Positions 43,351-52,232 of a stretch of DNA of 64,000 nt are shown piece by piece. A program made the position numbers and the translations under genes. Source of the DNA: Sphingomonas naasensis (GTDB lineage: Bacteria; Pseudomonadota; Alphaproteobacteria; Sphingomonadales; Sphingomonadaceae); the NCBI RefSeq assembly GCF_004792695.1, contig NZ_SRXU01000006.1:248001-312000 (forward strand). The letters are read 5' to 3'. Below the pieces are notes generated by a model. The model saw only the letters and a program-made list of their open reading frames with translations, searched no databases and was not told the origin of the DNA. Position 1 is the first letter of the stretch; every line of letters begins with the position of its first letter.

Positions 43351-44096
43351 GCGCTGCCCTCCCGCCGCGCCACCGCCGCGCGGCGCTGTTGCCAGCGTCG
43401 CAGGCCCGGATAGCCGAGCGCCGCGACGAGCAGCAGCAGCCCGGCGATGCCGAGACCGATCAGATTGGCGTTGAGCGCGGTCCCGCCGTCCTTGGGCGCC
43501 ACCGTCGGCAGCGGCTGGGCGGGGAAGGTCTCGACCGAGACATTCTCGTATTTGAGGCCCTGCACCGAATTGACGATCAGCGCCTTCACCTTGCCGATCT
43601 GGGTGTCGATATTGGTGCCCGGCCGATATTTGATGAACACCGATGCCGAAGCGGGCTGGCCGGTCTCGGCGAGCGGCTGGGTGTCGGGCAGCACCAGATG
43701 GACGCGCGCTTGCACCACCCCGTCGATCTCCGAGATGGTGTGCGACAGTTCCTGACTCATGCCATAGACCAGCCGCGCCTTCTCCTCGGTGGGCGAGGAG
43801 ACCAGCCCCTCGCGCTTGAACACCGTCCCCAGCGAGGCGAATTCCTCGCGGGGATAGCCCTGGGAGTGGAGCACTTCGACCGCGCGGCTGAAATCGCCCT
43901 TCTCGGTCAGCAGCATCCAGCCTTCTTCGCCTTTCGCCTGCTTGGTGGCGCCGATCCCGGCGCTCTGCAGCACCGCGATCATCTCGTTGGCCTGCGCCTC
44001 GGTCAGCTTCGAATAGAGCTCGGCCCGCCCGCACGCGGCGAGCAGCAGGCAGAGCCCGATCAGGGCCGGGCGCAGCTTTCGGGCAAGATCGCCCAT
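43347..44096 (-). CDS. sctJ: type III secretion inner-ring lipoprotein SctJ
   Basis: This is a 249-aa lipoprotein with a clear lipobox (LLLAAC, lipidated Cys22). It contains the two ring-building domains of the YscJ/FliF family (ELYSKLTEAQANEMIAVLQSAGI and VVQARVHLVLPDTQPLA, ASVFIKYRPGTN) and a C-terminal transmembrane helix (LIGLGIAGLLLLVAALGY). It forms the inner ring around the export gate. Its length and lipidation match injectisome SctJ rather than flagellar FliF, which is larger and not lipidated. Confidence 0.95.
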   Translation of the reverse strand: MGDLARKLRPALIGLCLLLAACGRAELYSKLTEAQANEMIAVLQSAGIGATKQAKGEEGWMLLTEKGDFSRAVEVLHSQGYPREEFASLGTVFKREGLVSSPTEEKARLVYGMSQELSHTISEIDGVVQARVHLVLPDTQPLAETGQPASASVFIKYRPGTNIDTQIGKVKALIVNSVQGLKYENVSVETFPAQPLPTVAPKDGGTALNANLIGLGIAGLLLLVAALGYPGLRRWQQRRAAVARREGSA

Positions 44097-44126
44097 CTCA
44101 GTTCTCCACGCCTGCCGCCACAGGCG

Positions 44127-44519
44127 TCACGATTGCTGCCGGAACAGCTGCTGGATGCCGTCCGAGGTGCGGTTGGCGATGTTCGAGGTCAGCTGGCAGT
44201 GGAACATGAACTCGTGGCACTTCATCGTCAGGTCGACGACTTCGCCCGGGGTCATCTCCGATCCGCTCGCCTGCGCGGCCTTCGCATATTCGGACACGCT
44301 CTTGGCCTCGCCGTTGACGCGCTCGATCTGCGAGAACATCGCCTGCATCGCCGGGCCGAGCGCGTCGGCGCCGCCGACTCCCCCCGAACCCATCGCCGAA
44401 AGCGAGCCCTGGAAGCTGGTGACGTCGGCGGTCGAGGCTGCCGGCCCCGCCTGAACGATGTCCGGCGAGGGCGCGAAGGCGGAACTCGCCATGGCCCCCG
44501 CAATGGCTTCGATCGACAT
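44127..44519 (-). CDS. sctI: type III secretion inner-rod protein SctI
   Basis: This is a 130-aa protein. The C-terminal ~45 residues (EMTPGEVVDLTMKCHEFMFHCQL then NIANRTSDGIQQLFRQQS) match the helical polymerisation region of inner-rod proteins of the YscI/HrpB2/PrgJ type, with the usual hydrophobic pattern and terminal Q-x-L-x-R-Q. The N-terminal part is Ala/Ser/Gly-rich. It lies directly between the needle-like gene and sctJ, the usual place. Confidence 0.85.
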   Translation of the reverse strand: MSIEAIAGAMASSAFAPSPDIVQAGPAASTADVTSFQGSLSAMGSGGVGGADALGPAMQAMFSQIERVNGEAKSVSEYAKAAQASGSEMTPGEVVDLTMKCHEFMFHCQLTSNIANRTSDGIQQLFRQQS

Positions 44520-44530
44520 GATCGCCTCCG

Positions 44531-44842
44531 TCAGTTCTTGCGGGCCATGGTCTCGAGCGCCTTGCCGACGCTGTCGATCGAGCTCGACGAGCTATTGGCC
44601 ATGAACGACATCCGCATCGATTCGGCGGTGAGCTTGACGATCTGCGAGGGATTGTCGCTGCCGTTGTTGCCGACTTCGTTCGACATCGCCTCGATCCGGG
44701 TCGCCTGCTTGTCGAGCGTCTGGCCCCAGCTGTCGGCGAGCGCCTCGAACCAGGTGCCGGGCGCCGAGCCCTTGTTCATCTTGTTGCCGGTCAGCGGCGA
44801 AAGCGAGATGTTGGTAAGCCCGGTGGTGATCGTGTTCGACAT
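44531..44842 (-). CDS. sctF: type III secretion needle subunit, SctF-like
   Basis: This 103-aa protein is slightly longer than typical needle subunits (~80 aa). The C-terminal half has the helix-(D/N)P-helix layout (SDNPSQIVKLTAESMRMSF then SSIDSVGKALETMARKN) of SctF proteins, where the second helix lines the needle channel. The N-terminal ~25 residues are an extra Ser/Thr/Asn-rich segment. Assignment is from fold pattern, size and operon place just before sctI. Its region WFEALADSWGQTLDKQATRI is clearly shared with the C-terminus of the 208-aa protein encoded at 56461. Confidence 0.78.
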   Translation of the reverse strand: MSNTITTGLTNISLSPLTGNKMNKGSAPGTWFEALADSWGQTLDKQATRIEAMSNEVGNNGSDNPSQIVKLTAESMRMSFMANSSSSSIDSVGKALETMARKN

Positions 44843-44870
44843 GACTCTACTCCTTCACTCACACTAAAAT

Positions 44871-45989
44871 TCAGAACTTCAACTGCGTCTCCCGGCCGTT
44901 CTTCTCGAAGAACACCGTGTCGCCGGTGATGGTGATGAGGCGGTGGCCGCTCGGCATGATCGCGCCGGCGAAATAGCGCGCGCCGTCGACCGTCTGGATA
45001 AAGGCGGGGTCGCCGGTGACGACGGTCGACACCTTGCGCGTCGCGTCGGCCACCGTGCGCAGCGGCGTGTCGTCACGCGGCGGCAGATCGTCGCGGAAGA
45101 CCAGCCGGCCCAATTGCTTCACATCGGTGCGGATCGCCTGGGCGAGCTTGAGCCGCTGATCGCTGTTGAGCCGGGTCACGCGCAGCTCGACGCCGGTGCG
45201 CGAGATCGGCTTGCCCATCGCCTGCAGCCCGTGGATGCGCGCGACATCGGCTGCGGCCTGGGCGAGCTCGGCGCTGGTCTGGACGTTGACCGCGGCGTCG
45301 ATGCCGTGATCGCGCAGCACCTCCTGCGCCTTGAGGCGCTCGGCGTCGTTCGACACCACCCCGCTGACGATCACCGCGCCGGTCGCCGGATCGTTGGCGG
45401 TGGTCAGCGGCGCCAGCCCGGCGCCGTCGAGGACATGGTCGGCGCGGGTCGCGGCGTCGCCGCGCAGCCCGAGCGCGTCCATCGTCGGCACCGCCACCGC
45501 CGCGCCGGCGACCAGCGTCGCCACCGCGCCGAGCGCGATCGCGCGCTTGCGGGTGAACCAGCCGCTGACATGCTCGCCTGCCTTGCCGAGCATCGCGAAG
45601 GCCTCGTCCTGCGGCGATGGCGGAGGGAGCGACGGCGCGGGGGAGCTGTCGGCAATGTCGCTCGCCTCCGCCCAGCGGCCGCTCGCCGGGTCGCCCCAGG
45701 CAAGCGCGACGCCGCCGATCGAGAAAGGCACATAAGCGGGCAGGATGGCGGTCTGCCCTTCGCCGATATGCGAGCCGAGCAGCAAAGCCTCGCCGGTCAG
45801 CACCGTGATCCGCGCACCGGTTTCGCCATCGACCTGCAGGTCGATCGCGACGCCCTTGGTGGCCGGGTCGCGGATGACGACGTCCTGCCAGAATTGATGC
45901 CCGATCGACACGGTTCCGCTCGTCGGCAATGGCTTCTCGGTGCCGGCGAGCCGGCCGTTGAGCACGCGAAGAACGGACGGCGAAGTCAT
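44871..45989 (-). CDS. sctD: type III secretion inner-membrane ring protein SctD
   Basis: This 372-aa bitopic protein has an N-terminal cytoplasmic FHA-like domain (LRVLNGRLAGTEKPLPTSG, SIGHQFWQDVVIRDP), a Pro-rich linker, one transmembrane helix (~150-172, AIALGAVATLVAGAAVAVP) and periplasmic ring-building repeats (TGAVIVSGVVSNDAERLKAQEVL and FIQTVDGARYFAGAIMPSGHRL). It connects the sorting platform to the SctJ ring and secretin. ATGA overlap with sctC (45986-45989). A 28-bp gap precedes sctF. Confidence 0.93.
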   Translation of the reverse strand: MTSPSVLRVLNGRLAGTEKPLPTSGTVSIGHQFWQDVVIRDPATKGVAIDLQVDGETGARITVLTGEALLLGSHIGEGQTAILPAYVPFSIGGVALAWGDPASGRWAEASDIADSSPAPSLPPPSPQDEAFAMLGKAGEHVSGWFTRKRAIALGAVATLVAGAAVAVPTMDALGLRGDAATRADHVLDGAGLAPLTTANDPATGAVIVSGVVSNDAERLKAQEVLRDHGIDAAVNVQTSAELAQAAADVARIHGLQAMGKPISRTGVELRVTRLNSDQRLKLAQAIRTDVKQLGRLVFRDDLPPRDDTPLRTVADATRKVSTVVTGDPAFIQTVDGARYFAGAIMPSGHRLITITGDTVFFEKNGRETQLKF

Positions 45990-47857
45990 TGCGTCTGGCG
46001 CTCCCCTGCCTTGGCGGGCACCGGGATCCGCGCGGGCTGCGTACCTTCGGGGATCGGCGCCGCGGACGCCGCCATCGGCGCGCGCGAGGCGAGCGGGACG
46101 AGCCGCGGCGTGATCAGGAACAGCCGCTCGGTATGGCCCTTCTGCTTGGTCCGGAACTTGAACAGCTCGCCGAGCAGCGGGATGTCGCCGAGCAGTGGCA
46201 CCTTGGTCTCGTCGTTGATGTCGGCGTCGATCGTCATGCCGCCGAGCAACAGGCTCTCGCCGTCGAGCACCATGCCTTGCGTCGCCACGCTGGCGCGATC
46301 GACCACGGGGATGTTCTCCACCATCGAATCGGGGCTGATGCTGCCGTCCTCGATATTGACGAGCATGCGGATGCGGGTCTGGTCGTGATCGCGGAAGACG
46401 TGCGGATTGACGCGCAGCACGGTGCCGGCGGTGACGTTGAACAGATCGACTTCCTCGCGCCCGGCGACGCGGACGTAGAAGGTCCGGGTGCGATCGAACA
46501 CCGCCTCGACATTGGACAGCGTCATCACCTGCGGCCGCGAGACGATGCGCGCGGCGCCCTTGTTCTCGAGCGCGGTGACCCGGCCGAGGAACTCGCGCTG
46601 GCTGCCGATGATCGTCGAGATCGTCCCGCCGGCGCCCGAAGGGGTGATGTTGCTGACATTGTCGCGGCGGTTCAGCCCCGGCACCGGCAGCAGCCGCGTG
46701 TCGCTATCGGCATTGCCGCTGCCGAACAGCGCGCCGAAGCCGCCGCTGCCGAAGCGCCAGTTGATCCCGAGCTTGCGCAGCCGATCGACGTTGATGTCGA
46801 TGATCGTCGCCTCGACCTCGACGATCTGCGGCTCGACGTCGAGCGCGCGGATCAGCGAATCATAAGCGGCCATCCGTTCGGGCACGTCGCGGACGATGAT
46901 CGCGTTGAGATACGCGCTCGGCTCGATCCGCACCACGTCCGCGGTCAGCGGCGCGGCGAGCCCGCCACCGTCGCCGCCGCCGAGGATCTCGGTCGCGGCA
47001 TAGGCGCCGCCCTGCGCCGCGTCGGGAGCGACCGAATCGAGCCCCTGCCCCCGCAATCGCGGCTGGCTCTGCCGCACCATCCGCGCGCCGAGAATCGGGG
47101 CGTTGGCGCTGCCGCCCGGCTTCTGGTCGAGCACGAGATTCTGCAGGATCGTCGCGAGCCCCGGCACGCGCGTCTCGCGCCCGCCCGCGGTGATCAGCGT
47201 GTCCTCGGCGCGGGCATAGCGCAGATAGAAGACGCGGAACTCGACCGGCTGTGCCGGCATCGCGCGCGGCGCGTCGTAATAGCCGCGGCCCCCGCCACCG
47301 CCGGGATAGGCGCCGCCGGGCGCGGCGGGCCCGCTATCCGCGACGCCTTCGCCGCGCGCCATCGCCGCGACCTGCTCGAGAAAGCGCGGCGTGCCGCTGA
47401 CCACCAGCCCGTCGGTGGTGACGCGCAGCATGTTGCGGCGATCGGGCAGCCGCTGCGCCCGCGCCTGGCGCGCCACGCGATCGGCGGCGGCGCGGCCGAG
47501 CTGGAGGTTCTGCACGCCCAGCTCGGTCGGCGCGTACACGTAGAGCGCGGCGCCGTCATAATAGGAGATCAGATTGAAGGCCTTGGCGATGTCGCCATAG
47601 ATCTTCTCGACGGTGCCGTTGAACACACCGTTGACCGTGCCGGTCAGCCGCGCGCTCGGCACCACCGGCCGGCCGGCGCGGCCGAACAGATCGCGCAGGA
47701 ACGCCGCGATCGGCTGGTCGCGCGCGACGATCGAGACCTGGTTGCCCTGGGGGGCCGCCTGTGCGGCGGCCGGTGTCTGCGCGCTGGCGGCGAACGGCAC
47801 CGGCAACGCGGCGGCAACGGCCATGAACAGCATCGACGAGTTCTGGTTCAGCTTCAA
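45986..47857 (-). CDS. sctC: type III secretion outer-membrane secretin SctC
   Basis: This is a 623-aa secretin with a signal peptide (ending ASAQ near residue 27). N0/N1-type domains follow (VSIVARDQPIAAFLRDLFGRAGRPVV, NGVFNGTVEKIYGDIAKAFNLISYYDGAALYVY), an N3 region, then the secretin core with VEVEATIIDINVDRLRKLGINWRFG, SRPQVMTLSNVEAVFD and the C-terminal VLDGESLLLGGMTIDAD...VPLLGDIPLLGELFKFRTKQ. The final S-domain-like tail is short, so a pilotin may not be needed. Presence of a secretin defines the cluster as an injectisome, not a flagellum. Confidence 0.96.
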   Translation of the reverse strand: MKLNQNSSMLFMAVAAALPVPFAASAQTPAAAQAAPQGNQVSIVARDQPIAAFLRDLFGRAGRPVVPSARLTGTVNGVFNGTVEKIYGDIAKAFNLISYYDGAALYVYAPTELGVQNLQLGRAAADRVARQARAQRLPDRRNMLRVTTDGLVVSGTPRFLEQVAAMARGEGVADSGPAAPGGAYPGGGGGRGYYDAPRAMPAQPVEFRVFYLRYARAEDTLITAGGRETRVPGLATILQNLVLDQKPGGSANAPILGARMVRQSQPRLRGQGLDSVAPDAAQGGAYAATEILGGGDGGGLAAPLTADVVRIEPSAYLNAIIVRDVPERMAAYDSLIRALDVEPQIVEVEATIIDINVDRLRKLGINWRFGSGGFGALFGSGNADSDTRLLPVPGLNRRDNVSNITPSGAGGTISTIIGSQREFLGRVTALENKGAARIVSRPQVMTLSNVEAVFDRTRTFYVRVAGREEVDLFNVTAGTVLRVNPHVFRDHDQTRIRMLVNIEDGSISPDSMVENIPVVDRASVATQGMVLDGESLLLGGMTIDADINDETKVPLLGDIPLLGELFKFRTKQKGHTERLFLITPRLVPLASRAPMAASAAPIPEGTQPARIPVPAKAGERQTQ

Positions 47858-47871
47858 TCAGCCCTCCGTTT

Positions 47872-49863
47872 TCATTCGGCCGCAGCGAGCGCGACTTGTG
47901 GTTCTTCCGCCAATGCCCCTGGCGGCAGTCCGATCTGGCCGACCATCTCGACGGAAATGGTCGGCGAAAGTTCGTTGAAGGCGAGCACCGGCAACTCGAA
48001 CAAATCGGGCTCGATCAGCTTGCGGATCGAGCGGCGGACCTCGAACGACGTTACCAGCGCGTTGGCGCCGGTCTCCGCCGCGGTCCGGCCGATCGTCGCA
48101 ACCAGCTCGCGCGCGACCTCGGGCTTGACCGCGAGCCGCTCGACTCCGTCGACCAGCCGCGTCGCCTCGCGCACCAGCGTCTCGAGCTCGGGCGTGACCA
48201 CCAGCGCGCGGATGCCGCCGCCCTGCGCGACGGCGTCGAGCAGATAGCGTTTGAGCGAAATGCGGGTCTGATCGGCGATCCGGGCGATCTCGCGCTCCTG
48301 GCTCGCCGCCTCGGTGAGGCCTTCGAGCACGTCGCGCATGTTGCGCAGCGGCACCTCCTCCTCGGCGAGCCGGCGGAGCACCTCGGCGATCCGCGCCGCG
48401 GGCACCGCGCGCACGGCTTCCTTGACCACTTCGGGATAGTCGTCGCCGATGCGGTTGAGCAGCCCGACCGCCTCCTGCACGCCGAGGAAGCGCGGCAAAT
48501 TGCGGCGGATCAGCGCCTCGACGCCCGCCACCACCGTCTCGGCATCGCTGCCTTCGCCGGCGCCGATCGACAGCTCGAAGGCAAGCAGCCGCCATGCGCG
48601 CGGTCCTTCGGGCGCGAGGAAATGGATCGCCAGCCGGGGCAGCGGCACGCCACTGCGATATTGCAGCCGCTCGAGCATCGCGGTGAGCTCGGCGGAGAGC
48701 GCGGCCTCTTCGTCGACCGGCGGCTGCGGACCCGAAATCTGAAGCAGCAGCGGCACCACCGGGCGCGGTGCCTCGGGCTCGGCGAGCAGAGTCACCGCGC
48801 GCGGTGCCTCGCGCCCGCCGGTGAGCAATTTGCGCATCGGCCCCGAGTGGCGGACCATGTGCGGCTTGAGCCGCGGATGCATCGCCGCGCCCGACACGAG
48901 CGAGACGAAGCCGAGCCCGATGAACACCGCGACGGGGAAGCCCGGGATCAGCGCCATCAGGAAGCAGATCCCGCCCACCGCGAGCAGCACGCGCGGATTG
49001 GCGACGAGCTGGCGGTGCATCGCCTGACCGAGATTGGCGTCGTTCTCCTCGTCGGTCGAGCGGGTGACCATCAGGCCCGCCGCCATCGCGCCGAGCAGTG
49101 CCGGGATCTGCGCGACCAGCCCCTCGCCGATCGTCAGGATCGAATATTTGGAGGTCGCCGCGCCGATCTCCATGCCCTGCTGCATCACCCCGATGGCGAG
49201 GCCGCCGATCAGATTGACGATGACGATCACGACCGAGGCGATCGCATCGCCCTTCACGAACTTCATCGCGCCGTCGAGGCTGCCGTGGAGCTTGCTCTCG
49301 AGCTCGAGCGTGCGGCGGCGGCGGCGCGCCTCGTCCTTGTCGATCAGGCCCGAGCGCAGATCGCTGTCGATCGACAGCTGCTTGCCCGGCATCGAATCGA
49401 GACTGAACCGCGCCGCGACCTCGGCGACGCGCTCGGCGCCCTTGGCGATGACGATGAACTGGACGATCGTGATGATCAGGAACACGACCAGCCCGACGAC
49501 GATGTTGCCGCCCGCGACCATCGATCCGAAGGTCTGGATGATGTGCCCGGCATGGCCCTCGACGAGGATCATCCGGGTGGTGGCGATCGACAGCGCCAGC
49601 CGGAACAGCGTCGAGACGAGCAGGATCGACGGGAAGGACGAGAAGTCGAGCGGGCCGCGGATGTAGAGCGTGGTGAGCAGCAGCATCACGCCGAAGGTGA
49701 TGTTCACTCCCACCAGCATGTCGATGATCAGCGTCGGCAGCGGCAGGATCATCAGCCCGACGATCGCGATCACGCCGACGATCAGGAACAGATCGGCGAC
49801 GCGCGCCGAGAGCGGCAGGGGCTTTGCCGCGTTGCTGCTGGCGAGATACCGCTCGACGCTCAT
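47872..49863 (-). CDS. sctV: type III secretion export-gate protein SctV
   Basis: This is a 663-aa FlhA/SctV-family protein with seven to eight N-terminal helices (residues ~15-315; motifs GVNITFGVMLLLTTLYIRGPL, SSFPSILLVSTLFRLALS and the FHIPEP-like SLDSMPGKQLSIDSDLRSG) and a large cytoplasmic C-terminal domain forming the nonameric ring that binds chaperone-substrate complexes. I use ATG 49863, where the family's N-terminus begins, 8 bp after the transglycosylase stop. It is the second gene of the leftward operon. Confidence 0.96.
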   Translation of the reverse strand: MSVERYLASSNAAKPLPLSARVADLFLIVGVIAIVGLMILPLPTLIIDMLVGVNITFGVMLLLTTLYIRGPLDFSSFPSILLVSTLFRLALSIATTRMILVEGHAGHIIQTFGSMVAGGNIVVGLVVFLIITIVQFIVIAKGAERVAEVAARFSLDSMPGKQLSIDSDLRSGLIDKDEARRRRRTLELESKLHGSLDGAMKFVKGDAIASVVIVIVNLIGGLAIGVMQQGMEIGAATSKYSILTIGEGLVAQIPALLGAMAAGLMVTRSTDEENDANLGQAMHRQLVANPRVLLAVGGICFLMALIPGFPVAVFIGLGFVSLVSGAAMHPRLKPHMVRHSGPMRKLLTGGREAPRAVTLLAEPEAPRPVVPLLLQISGPQPPVDEEAALSAELTAMLERLQYRSGVPLPRLAIHFLAPEGPRAWRLLAFELSIGAGEGSDAETVVAGVEALIRRNLPRFLGVQEAVGLLNRIGDDYPEVVKEAVRAVPAARIAEVLRRLAEEEVPLRNMRDVLEGLTEAASQEREIARIADQTRISLKRYLLDAVAQGGGIRALVVTPELETLVREATRLVDGVERLAVKPEVARELVATIGRTAAETGANALVTSFEVRRSIRKLIEPDLFELPVLAFNELSPTISVEMVGQIGLPPGALAEEPQVALAAAE

Positions 49864-49870
49864 GCCGGCC

Positions 49871-50587
49871 TCAGCGCGCCGCGCCGCGTTGCGAGGCCTG
49901 GTAGCGGCCCACGACCTTGCGGACATAGTCCTGCGTCTCGCGATACCGCGGCACGCGGCGGCCCGATTTGATCACTGCGCCCGGCCCGGCATTGTACGCC
50001 GCGACTACCAGGGTCACGTCGTTTCCGAGTTGGCTCTGGAGCTGTTTGAGATATTTGGCGCCGGTGTGCATCGCGAGGACCGGATCGTCGAGCAGCGCGC
50101 GCGGATCGCGCACGCCGAGCCCCCGCGCCGTCGCCGGCATCACCTGCATCAGCCCCAACGCGCCCTTGTTCGACACCGCGCGCTGGCGCCCGGCGGACTC
50201 GGCATTGACCATCGAGGCGAGCAGATGCGGGTTGATCCGGTAGCGATAGGCTACAGAAGTGATCAATGCGTCATTGGCCCCGCCGCCGCTCCGGGCGCGC
50301 ACCGCGCGCGTCGCCGCGACGAGCCGCTTCTGGAAGCCCGGCATGCTCACGCTCACCGAACTGCGCTCGGGCAGCATCTCGGGTTCGGGCGGCGCCTCGA
50401 ACCGGGGTTGCGATTGGGGTTCGGACGCCTGCGGCCCACAGAACCGCAACGCCTCGACATAACGCGTACCGATCGCCGCGGCATCGCAATTGCCCGCCTG
50501 CGCGGGAACTGCCGCCACGGTCGCGCTTCCGAACAACACCAGCTTCAACGCGAAGCCGGGCAACGGAGCGGAGCCGAAAAAGCGCAT
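49871..50587 (-). CDS. T3SS-associated lytic transglycosylase (SLT, IagB/HpaH-like)
   Basis: This 238-aa exported muramidase opens a gap in peptidoglycan for assembly of the secretion machine. It has a signal peptide of ~32 residues (ending PAQA), a ~70-residue linker and a C-terminal SLT domain with catalytic Glu in SMVNAESAGRQRAVSNKGALG, LMQVMPATARGLG and YNAGPGAVIKSGR. ATG 50587 is preceded by a good GGGAGGA site; the longer frame upstream runs into the regulatory region. First gene of the leftward operon. Confidence 0.92.
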   Translation of the reverse strand: MRFFGSAPLPGFALKLVLFGSATVAAVPAQAGNCDAAAIGTRYVEALRFCGPQASEPQSQPRFEAPPEPEMLPERSSVSVSMPGFQKRLVAATRAVRARSGGGANDALITSVAYRYRINPHLLASMVNAESAGRQRAVSNKGALGLMQVMPATARGLGVRDPRALLDDPVLAMHTGAKYLKQLQSQLGNDVTLVVAAYNAGPGAVIKSGRRVPRYRETQDYVRKVVGRYQASQRGAAR

Positions 50588-51074
50588 ACACGATCCTCCC
50601 TGCAAGCCCCGGGCAAGGGGCGTTGCTGACGATCGTTTGGTTCGCATGGGTCCTGCGATCCGGACTTTCATCCGGCCAGTAAAAACTACGACGATCGTTC
50701 GTCGCAGGACACCCCCCCGTTTCGTCAAGTCATCGCGGATTTGGACCGACCCACCCCGGCCAAATGGCGCTTCACCGTACCGCAAACATTCGTGTCGGCA
50801 ACGAAACAGTCGGCAGAATGCCGTCGCGATTTAAGTGATTCGGGTAGATTTAATTACCAAATTACTTCGCTTTAGTGACCGCTTTGCACATGCTTCGTGA
50901 GTTGACCGACCTTAAGGCTTCTGGGAAAATGTGCCCGTTTGGTACGCAACAGGGTCCTGCGGTCCAACCTGAAAACCTTGCCGCCGCGTGCCTTCGGGCG
51001 CGGTGGCCGGGCGCATCCGGCGCTCTCCTCTCGTCCAGCGTTCGGGCGAGGCATGCGTATTGCCGGAGGTGCGT
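50588..51074. promoter_or_regulatory. divergent regulatory region of the two core T3SS operons
   Basis: This is 487 bp without a supported gene, clearly AT-richer than the flanks between 50820 and 50935. It contains a 62-bp-spaced direct repeat of GACGATCGTT (50628-50637 and 50690-50699), two copies of GATTTAA 19 bp apart (50828 and 50847) and a small dyad TAATT-ACCA-AATTA (50851-50864). The TARTCG-N3-CGATTA motif of the accessory genes is absent. Promoters for both operons must lie here. Confidence 0.75.
50902..50930 (+). promoter_or_regulatory. sigma70-like promoter candidate for the sctU operon
   Basis: TTGACC and GAAAAT are separated by 17 bp; the -35 is near-consensus and the -10 matches four of six positions. 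It would give a ~140-nt leader before sctU. By eye only. Confidence 0.35.
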
Positions 51075-52232
51075 TTGGCCGAGAAGAACAACGGCGGCGA
51101 CAAGACAGAGAAGCCGACGCCCAAGCGGCTGGCCGACGCGCGCAAGAAAGGCGATGTCGCCAAGTCGCGCGACGTCACCGCCGTCGCGACCTTGTTCGTC
51201 TGGCTGATCGTGCTGCTGTTCGGCGCGGGCTATGCCGGCAACCAGGTCATCGCGCTGTTCGACGACGGCTTCGTGCTGATCGGCGGCAATGCCCCCTTCG
51301 CCACCGCGCTCTCGCAGCTCGGCCGCAGCGCGCTCTGGGCGTTGCTCGGCATCACCGCGATCGCCCTGCTCCCCGCCGCGATCACCGGCGTGCTCGCCGA
51401 ATTCCTCCAGGCCGGGGGCGTGTTCACCACCGAGAAGATGAAGCCCACGCTCGACAAGCTCAATCCGGCCGAGGGCTTCAAGCGCATGTTCAGCATGGAC
51501 AACCTCGTCGAGCTCGCCAAGACGCTCGCCAAGGCGGCGCTGATCGTCTTCGTCGTCTGGCTGGTGCTGCGCGGCTCGCTCGCCGAGATCATCGAGCGCA
51601 CCGGTCCGGTGCTGCTCCCCGTCGCCGAGACCGACGGCCGCTCGGCCGCCGCCTCGGTCCTGCTCTTCACCGGCGGGCTCGTCCGCACGGCGTTGCTCTG
51701 GACCTTCGGCGCCTTCCTGCTCGTCGCCGTGCTCGACATGGCGTGGCAGAAGCACAGCTACACCAAGAAGCTGCGGATGAGCATGCGCGACATCCGCGAG
51801 GAGCATAAGGAGAATGAGGGCAACCCCCTCATCAAGTCGAGCCGCCGTCAGCTCCACGAGGAATGGGCGAGCCAGAACGCCGTCGGCGCGGTCCGCGACG
51901 CGAACGTGCTCGTCGTCAACCCGACTCACATCGCCATCGCGCTCGCCTATGATCCGGAGAGCTGCCCGGTCCCGATGATGACCGCCAAGGGCGAAGGCCC
52001 GCTCGCCGCGGCGATGCGCGCGGCGGCCGAGGAGGCGGGCATTCCGATCATCCGCCACGTCCAGGTGGCGCGCAAACTCTATGAGGACGGCGCCCCCGAC
52101 GAGCTCATCCCGCGCGACATGTTCGATGCGATCGCCCAGATCATCCTCTGGGCGAAGCGCGTCCGCGACGGCCAGCCCGCCCCCGATCTCACCGAACCCG
52201 AACTGATGGACACGAACAGGGGGTCGCATTGA
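51075..52232 (+). CDS. sctU: type III secretion export-switch protein SctU
   Basis: This is a 385-aa FlhB/SctU-family protein: an N-terminal DKTEKPTPKRLADARKKGDVAKSRD helix, four transmembrane helices, and a cytoplasmic domain with the autocleavage site NPTH in VLVVNPTHIAIALAYDP (residues ~281-284). Cleavage there switches substrate class. I choose TTG 51075 because GGAGG lies 6 bp before it and the family N-terminus fits; a GTG two codons earlier directly abuts the site. First gene of the rightward operon. Confidence 0.95.
   Translation: MAEKNNGGDKTEKPTPKRLADARKKGDVAKSRDVTAVATLFVWLIVLLFGAGYAGNQVIALFDDGFVLIGGNAPFATALSQLGRSALWALLGITAIALLPAAITGVLAEFLQAGGVFTTEKMKPTLDKLNPAEGFKRMFSMDNLVELAKTLAKAALIVFVVWLVLRGSLAEIIERTGPVLLPVAETDGRSAAASVLLFTGGLVRTALLWTFGAFLLVAVLDMAWQKHSYTKKLRMSMRDIREEHKENEGNPLIKSSRRQLHEEWASQNAVGAVRDANVLVVNPTHIAIALAYDPESCPVPMMTAKGEGPLAAAMRAAAEEAGIPIIRHVQVARKLYEDGAPDELIPRDMFDAIAQIILWAKRVRDGQPAPDLTEPELMDTNRGSH

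Noticed and set aside
45989..48247. Very long plus-strand frame (752 codons) opposite sctC/sctD
   Set aside because: It is the antisense shadow of the secretin gene; at 70 % GC such frames are expected, and its product is His/Asp/Arg-rich without any domain.
47896..49971. 691-codon plus-strand frame opposite sctV
   Set aside because: Antisense of an unmistakable SctV; no domain, composition typical of GC-rich shadow frames.
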